Assembly (NCBI GenBank): GCA_964494645.1
Contig: CAZBSH010000025.1
Location: 1-33,199, forward strand
Reading direction: 5' to 3'
Source of the DNA: Christensenella sp964494645
GTDB lineage: Bacteria > Bacillota > Clostridia > Christensenellales > Christensenellaceae
Length of the DNA: 33,199 nucleotides
Both the position numbers and the translations under genes were made by a program. Shown here in pieces: positions 28,855 through 33,199 of this stretch. The notes beneath the pieces were generated by a model. The model was not told the DNA's origin. It ran no database searches and saw nothing but the letters and a program-made list of their open reading frames with translations. Within the stretch, counting starts at the first letter, position 1, and the number at the start of each line of letters is the position of its first letter.

Positions 28855-28883
28855 AAAGGAGCGGAATATCCGCTCCTTTTTTC
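28855..28883 (+). terminator. Rho-independent terminator of the ABC-F gene
   Basis: AAAGGAGCGGA (28855-28865) and TCCGCTCCTTT (28869-28879) form an 11-bp stem with a 3-nt loop and a T-tract. Its A-rich other side may also stop the convergent exporter transcript. Confidence 0.88.
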
Positions 28884-28934
28884 ATTTGATCTCCATTCGG
28901 TCCGAAACGATCGAAATACCCTTTGTCGGGTTTT

Positions 28935-30674
28935 TTATTCTGCCCGTTCGAATTGACTATTATAAAGTTCCGCGTAAAAACCACCCTTTTCAAGCAGTTG
29001 CTTGTGCGTTCCCTGTTCCACGATATGTCCCTCGCGCATCACAAGAATACAATCCGCTTCACGGATAGTTGACAGCCTGTGCGCTACCACAAAACTCGTC
29101 CGCCCTTCCATCAATTTTCCGAACGCACGCTGTATCTGCATTTCCGTTCGCGTATCGATGCTGCTCGTCGCTTCGTCAAGAATGAGCATCGGCGGCTTTG
29201 TAAGCATCACGCGCGCGATACACAAAAGCTGTTTTTGTCCCTGCGAAATATTTCCGCCGTCTTCGGCAATGATGGTATCATATCCATCTTTTAAACGCAT
29301 GATAAACCCGTGCGCATGCGCTGCCTTTGCCGCGGCAATGATCTCATCCTGTGTCGCGTCCTCTTTTCCATATGCGATATTGTCCCTCACACTCCCGGAA
29401 AAAAGCCATGTTTCCTGCAATACCATGCCATACATACTGCGCATACTGTTTCGGGTGATCGTACGGATATTGATCCCATCAATACTGATCTCTCCTTTAT
29501 CCACATCATAAAAGCGCATCAACAAATTGATGATCGTCGTCTTCCCGCTGCCCGTCGGTCCAACGATCGCCACACGTTCGCCCGATTTGGCAATCAGATT
29601 CAGTCCCTCAATCAGTTGCCTGTCAGGCGTATAGGAAAAGGATACGTCACGCATTTCCACGCGCCCGTTGCTTTCCTTCATGACCACCGCATCCCTGTCA
29701 TCAGGCATTTGTTCCGGTTCATCCAATATCTCAAATACGCGGCGCGCCGAAGCAAACGCGTTTTGCAGTTCTGTCACCACGCCGGATATCTCGTTAAACG
29801 GCTTGGTATATTGGTTCGCATAAATCAAAAAGCTGGTCAGCTGCCCAATGGATATCCCCCCTGCGATCGCGCTCAAAGCGCCAACGATTCCTACCGCCGC
29901 ATATACGATCGCGTTTACAAAGCGCGTACACGGATTGGTCATAGAGGAATAAAACTGCGAACGCACGCCAAAATAGTAAAGCCTGCCGTTGATCTCCTCA
30001 AATTTTTTCTGCGCCTTTTCCTCATACCCGAACGCTTTGACGATTTTCTGGTTACCAATCATCTCCTCCACATATCCGCCGATCTCTCCACGCACTTCCG
30101 CCTGTTTTCTGAACATGTTGTAAGACCTCTTGGCAATGAACGAAGCTACAAAAAATGAAAGCGGCGTTACTAAAATGACCACCAACGCGATCGAAACATT
30201 GATAGACAACATAAAGAGCAGCGTTCCTATGATCGTCACAACGCCCGTAAAAAGCTGCGAAAAACCTTGCAGCAATCCGTCCGATATCTGATCGATATCG
30301 TTCACGACTCTGCTGATCAAATCACCATGCGGACGCCCGTCAATTGTTTTTAATGGCACTCGCGTCAGTTTGCTGAACACCGCAACGCGCAAATCTCGTA
30401 CCGTACGGTAGGTCACCTGATTGGTACATAACGTCATCAGCCATTGGAACAATACCGCCAGTCCGATTGATACGCCAAGCGTCGCCAAAACAGGAATGAT
30501 TCCCGCAAGATCGACATTCCCCGTTCCAATAATCAGGTCAACAGCCTGCCCAATCAACACCGGCGCCCACAGCGTCATCACAACATTCACAATCGCGCTC
30601 AGCAACGCAAACGCCAGATATCCTGAGTAAGGCTTCAAATAACCAAGCAAACGAGCTATCACATGCTTGTTCAT
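28935..30674 (-). CDS. Heterodimeric ABC exporter, subunit with the consensus ATPase site residues
   Basis: This 579-residue half-transporter has six transmembrane segments (residues about 1-310) and an ATP-binding domain (from about 330). The ATP-binding domain has Walker A GPTGSGKTT, an ISQGQKQLL signature, Walker B LILDEATSSID with the catalytic Glu, and the H-loop histidine in VVAHRL. The partner encoded just upstream has Asp in place of that Glu, so the pair resembles TM287/288, LmrCD or BmrCD-type heterodimers with one consensus and one degenerate ATP site. Such pumps export drugs or lipids. The ATG at 30674 overlaps the partner's stop by 4 bp and follows GAGGTGG. Confidence 0.92.
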   Translation of the reverse strand: MNKHVIARLLGYLKPYSGYLAFALLSAIVNVVMTLWAPVLIGQAVDLIIGTGNVDLAGIIPVLATLGVSIGLAVLFQWLMTLCTNQVTYRTVRDLRVAVFSKLTRVPLKTIDGRPHGDLISRVVNDIDQISDGLLQGFSQLFTGVVTIIGTLLFMLSINVSIALVVILVTPLSFFVASFIAKRSYNMFRKQAEVRGEIGGYVEEMIGNQKIVKAFGYEEKAQKKFEEINGRLYYFGVRSQFYSSMTNPCTRFVNAIVYAAVGIVGALSAIAGGISIGQLTSFLIYANQYTKPFNEISGVVTELQNAFASARRVFEILDEPEQMPDDRDAVVMKESNGRVEMRDVSFSYTPDRQLIEGLNLIAKSGERVAIVGPTGSGKTTIINLLMRFYDVDKGEISIDGINIRTITRNSMRSMYGMVLQETWLFSGSVRDNIAYGKEDATQDEIIAAAKAAHAHGFIMRLKDGYDTIIAEDGGNISQGQKQLLCIARVMLTKPPMLILDEATSSIDTRTEMQIQRAFGKLMEGRTSFVVAHRLSTIREADCILVMREGHIVEQGTHKQLLEKGGFYAELYNSQFERAE

Positions 30675-32413
30675 GCATCCACCTCGCTTTTTTCCAGCTG
30701 CGATAAACAAATTTCGCGATATACCCCATTCGTTTCAAACAACTCTTCGTGCGTGCCGACCCCCGCCACTTCACCCTCGTCAAATACAATGATCTTATCC
30801 GCATTTTTGACTGTTGTGGCGCGCTGTGACACCATGATCACCGTAATCCCTTTTCCAAACTGCCGGATCGCTTTTCTAAGCGCCGCATCCGTTGCGAAAT
30901 CAAGCGCAGAGGCGCTGTCATCCAAAATCAATATCTGTGGATCGCCTACCAGTGCCCGCGCAATTGCCAGCCTCTGTTTTTGACCACCCGACAAATTTTG
31001 TCCGCCCTGTAAAATCTCTGTATCAAGCCGGCGCGGCAGCTTTTCCACGAATTCCCATGCCTGCGCTACCTTAAGAGCCTGCACGATCTCTTCATCCGCA
31101 GCGTCTTCATCCCGCCACCGCATATTGTCACGTATCGTTCCCGCAAACAAAACCGCACGCTGCGGCACAATGCCAATCCCACTACGCAACCTTTCAAACG
31201 TATAATCGCGCACATCCGTTCCGTCCACACACACTCTTCCGCGCGTTGCGTCATAAAACCGCGGGATCAAATTTACGAATGTGGACTTTCCGCTGCCCGT
31301 TCCGCCAATCACACCTATCGTCTGCCCCTCATATATCCGCACGGAAACATCCCGCAGCGCGCTTTCACCGCCACTCTCTCCATATTGAAAGGACACGCGA
31401 TCGAATTCTATTTTTGGCACACCCTCACTCTTTTTACCTATGTTTTTTTCATTGCCCGCGTCACGCAAAACACTGTATGTTTCAAGCGCCTCATTGACCC
31501 GTCTTGCCGAAGCTGACGCACGCGTGAATATAATGACCAAGTTCGCAACCACAATAAGCGCCAGCAATATCTGCGTCATATAATTTACAAGAGCTACGAT
31601 TTGTCCCTGCTCCAAATGTCCGGTATCTACTGCACCGCCACCAAACCAGATGATTGCCACAATCCCAACATTGACGATCAGATAAGTAAGCGGATTCAGC
31701 AGCGCAGATATCTTTCCCACGCGGATCGCCGCGTCCTTTTGCTCGTTGCTGGTGTCCTCAAAACGCCTACGCTCCTTCTTCTGCTTGGAAAACGCGCGGA
31801 TTACACGCGCACCGGAAAGGTTTTCCCGCGTCACCAAAGATATCCGGTCAAGCAGTTTTTGGATGGTATTATAAAACGGCACACTACGATTCATGATCCG
31901 GTACAACACGACCGCGATCCCTACCGCCGCGGCAATAAAAATAAGCGACATCTGCAAATCGATGATCATCGCCATGATCGTCGCGCCGATCACCAGAAAC
32001 GGGGCGCGGATCACCAGCCGGATCAACATCGCTACCGCTACCTGCAGCTGGTTTACGTCGTTGGTGATGCGCGTAATGAGCGACGGCGTGCCCAGCTGAT
32101 CAATCTCCGCATGCGACAAACTGTTGATATGAGCAAATAGCTTATTGCGCAGATCAGTCCCGAACCCCTGCGATGCCTTGGCGGCAAAAAACTGGCAGAT
32201 GAGCGCGCACGTCAGCCCCACAGCCGCAAGGACGATCATAATCCCCCCCATGCGCCACACATAACCGCTATCTGCCCCTTTGATGCCGATATCTATAATA
32301 TTAGCCATAATCAACGGAACGATCAGCTCCAATATTGCTTCGATCAGTTTAAAGATCGGTCCTAATATTACTTCTTTTTTATAATTTTTTAAGTATTTCG
32401 CAAGCTTTTGCAT
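30671..32413 (-). CDS. Heterodimeric ABC exporter, subunit with the degenerate ATPase site
   Basis: This 580-residue half-transporter has six transmembrane segments (about 1-310) and an ATP-binding domain with Walker A GGTGSGKST and signature NLSGGQKQRLAIARAL. Walker B reads ILILDDSASALDF, with Asp replacing the catalytic Glu, and the switch region is VSQR where the partner has VAHR. These are the hallmarks of the degenerate-site half of a heterodimeric exporter. It is translated before its partner with a 4-bp overlap. The start ATG (32413) sits 6 bp after an extended -10 box with no Shine-Dalgarno, so translation is probably leaderless. A longer frame starting at 32467 adds residues that do not look like the family. 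Confidence 0.92.
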   Translation of the reverse strand: MQKLAKYLKNYKKEVILGPIFKLIEAILELIVPLIMANIIDIGIKGADSGYVWRMGGIMIVLAAVGLTCALICQFFAAKASQGFGTDLRNKLFAHINSLSHAEIDQLGTPSLITRITNDVNQLQVAVAMLIRLVIRAPFLVIGATIMAMIIDLQMSLIFIAAAVGIAVVLYRIMNRSVPFYNTIQKLLDRISLVTRENLSGARVIRAFSKQKKERRRFEDTSNEQKDAAIRVGKISALLNPLTYLIVNVGIVAIIWFGGGAVDTGHLEQGQIVALVNYMTQILLALIVVANLVIIFTRASASARRVNEALETYSVLRDAGNEKNIGKKSEGVPKIEFDRVSFQYGESGGESALRDVSVRIYEGQTIGVIGGTGSGKSTFVNLIPRFYDATRGRVCVDGTDVRDYTFERLRSGIGIVPQRAVLFAGTIRDNMRWRDEDAADEEIVQALKVAQAWEFVEKLPRRLDTEILQGGQNLSGGQKQRLAIARALVGDPQILILDDSASALDFATDAALRKAIRQFGKGITVIMVSQRATTVKNADKIIVFDEGEVAGVGTHEELFETNGVYREICLSQLEKSEVDA

Positions 32414-32419
32414 ACCAGT

Positions 32420-32428
32420 ATTATAACA
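32420..32428 (-). promoter_or_regulatory. Extended -10 promoter of the exporter operon, probable leaderless start
   Basis: On the minus strand TGT-TATAAT ends 6 bp before the ATG at 32413. No convincing -35 box or ribosome site is visible. Confidence 0.6.
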
Positions 32429-32517
32429 CATCCAACAGCTGCTAACACGCTGTGCGCAAATTACCATATGAAATATAAAAGCCTGTACCGCCGCATATTC
32501 AACACATAAAATTTATA

Positions 32518-32547
32518 TTGATATTTTTTTAACAAACTGTTTATATA
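32518..32547 (+). promoter_or_regulatory. Candidate promoter of the alcohol dehydrogenase gene
   Basis: TTGATA (32518-32523), an 18-bp spacer and TATATA (32542-32547) in a very AT-rich stretch, so several -10 registers are possible. AAGGA lies at 32571-32575 ahead of the ATG. Confidence 0.4.
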
Positions 32548-32586
32548 TAATATGTAATCTATTTTATTTGAAAGGAACTGTATAAT

Positions 32587-33199
32587 ATGGCAAGATTTAC
32601 TTTACCCCGTGACTTGTATTTTGGTCCCAACGCAATGGAGGAACTTTCCTGCCTCAAAGGCTACAAAAAGGCGATCATCGTCACAGGCGGAACATCCATG
32701 CAAAAATTTGGTTTTTTAGATAAGCTCGAAAGAATACTGCATGACGCAGGTCTTGAAACAAAACGCTTTGAAGGCGTGGAACCCGATCCTTCTGTTGAAA
32801 CGGTATACCGTGGCGCACAGGCAATGCGCGAGTTCGAACCTGATGTTATCGTTTCCATCGGCGGCGGATCCCCCATTGATGCCGCAAAAGCAATGTGGGT
32901 GTTTTACGAATATCCTGAAAAAACGTTTGACGACATCAAAGATCCGTTTACCATGCCCAAGCTACGTCAAAAAGCAATTTTTGTGGCCATTCCCTCCACA
33001 TCGGGTACAGCAACAGAAGTCACCGCTTTTTCGGTCATCACGGATTATAATACTCTGATTAAATATCCTCTCGCCGATTTCGAGATTACGCCTGACATCG
33101 CGATCCTCGATAATAGCATTCCGCTTACCATGCCCAAAACCCTAACAGCGGATACCGGTATGGATGCTCTGACACATGCCATCGAAGCATACATTGCCG
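32587..33199 (+). CDS. Iron-containing alcohol dehydrogenase, truncated by the window end
   Basis: The frame runs open for 204 codons from ATG 32587 to the window edge and matches the N-terminal half of group III Fe-dependent alcohol dehydrogenases. It has FTLPRDLYFGPNAM, the NAD(P)-binding GGGSPIDAAKAM (about 98-109), PSTSGTATEVT, and ADFEITPDIAILD, which contributes the first metal-binding Asp. The last visible part, GMDALTHAIEAYI, carries a metal-binding His. The remaining residues are beyond the window. Such enzymes reduce aldehydes or ketones to alcohols in fermentation. It is far from the radical-enzyme cluster, with other operons between, so a pathway link is not supported. Confidence 0.9.
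   Translation, partial: MARFTLPRDLYFGPNAMEELSCLKGYKKAIIVTGGTSMQKFGFLDKLERILHDAGLETKRFEGVEPDPSVETVYRGAQAMREFEPDVIVSIGGGSPIDAAKAMWVFYEYPEKTFDDIKDPFTMPKLRQKAIFVAIPSTSGTATEVTAFSVITDYNTLIKYPLADFEITPDIAILDNSIPLTMPKTLTADTGMDALTHAIEAYIA

Noticed and set aside
32587..33199. The alcohol dehydrogenase as a member of the glycyl radical pathway.
   Set aside because: It lies about 16 kb from the cluster on the other strand with several unrelated operons between, and such enzymes are common.
1..33199. A genomic island with tRNA attachment sites, since both tRNA-Leu genes flank gene blocks.
   Set aside because: No integrase, no direct repeat of a tRNA end and no mobile genes are visible.

Overview
The window looks like chromosome of an anaerobic, Gram-positive Clostridia-type bacterium (Bacillota). 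The evidence is oxygen-sensitive glycyl radical enzymes with a radical-SAM activase, GGAGG-type ribosome binding sites, lipoproteins with Gram-positive lipoboxes, sigma-A promoters with 17-bp spacers, an ABC-F protein of the YkpA/YbiT type and a heterodimeric multidrug exporter. A Christensenella-like lineage is a guess from general impression only. There is no phage, transposon, CRISPR array or rRNA.

Layout. (1) 1-620: the 3' half of tRNA-Leu(GAG), a small GIY-YIG protein, and a promoter-hairpins-terminator unit at 470-616 that I read as an unannotated small RNA with a seven-C loop. (2) 774-16214: a catabolic island. A LacI regulator (+) converges on a DeoR-type regulator plus an orphan double-domain sugar ABC ATPase (-). 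Upstream on the minus strand lies the main cluster: SorC regulator, glycyl radical enzyme 2, activase, ribose-type ABC ATPase, permease, lipoprotein binding protein, glycyl radical enzyme 1, and a D-lyxose-isomerase-like cupin. (3) 16221-17711: an ECF sigma factor with a SIMPL-domain lipoprotein. (4) 17845-21586: a DUF2142-like membrane glycosyltransferase, a sugar aminotransferase and an ATP-grasp ligase in one tight operon. (5) 21689-21851: tRNA-Leu(CAA) with its own promoter and terminator. (6) 21975-26088: a MacAB-like tripartite set whose adaptor is unusually long. (7) 26102-28883: an FkbM methyltransferase divergent from an ABC-F protein. (8) 28935-32413: a heterodimeric ABC exporter pair. 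(9) 32587-end: the start of an iron-type alcohol dehydrogenase, cut by the window edge.

How the genes work together. The main cluster reads as uptake and radical dehydration of a sugar or polyol. A ribose-type importer brings in the substrate unphosphorylated. One activase probably serves two paralogous GCVE-type glycyl radical enzymes. A lyxose-isomerase-like protein then handles a free sugar or keto-sugar. No sugar kinase, aldolase or microcompartment shell protein is present. Both radical enzymes carry the same substitutions at positions that bind glycerol in glycerol dehydratase, so the substrate is probably not one of the well-known ones. Three sugar-type regulators, each with a palindrome at or near a promoter or start codon, surround the cluster. 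This is the best candidate for an undescribed system here.
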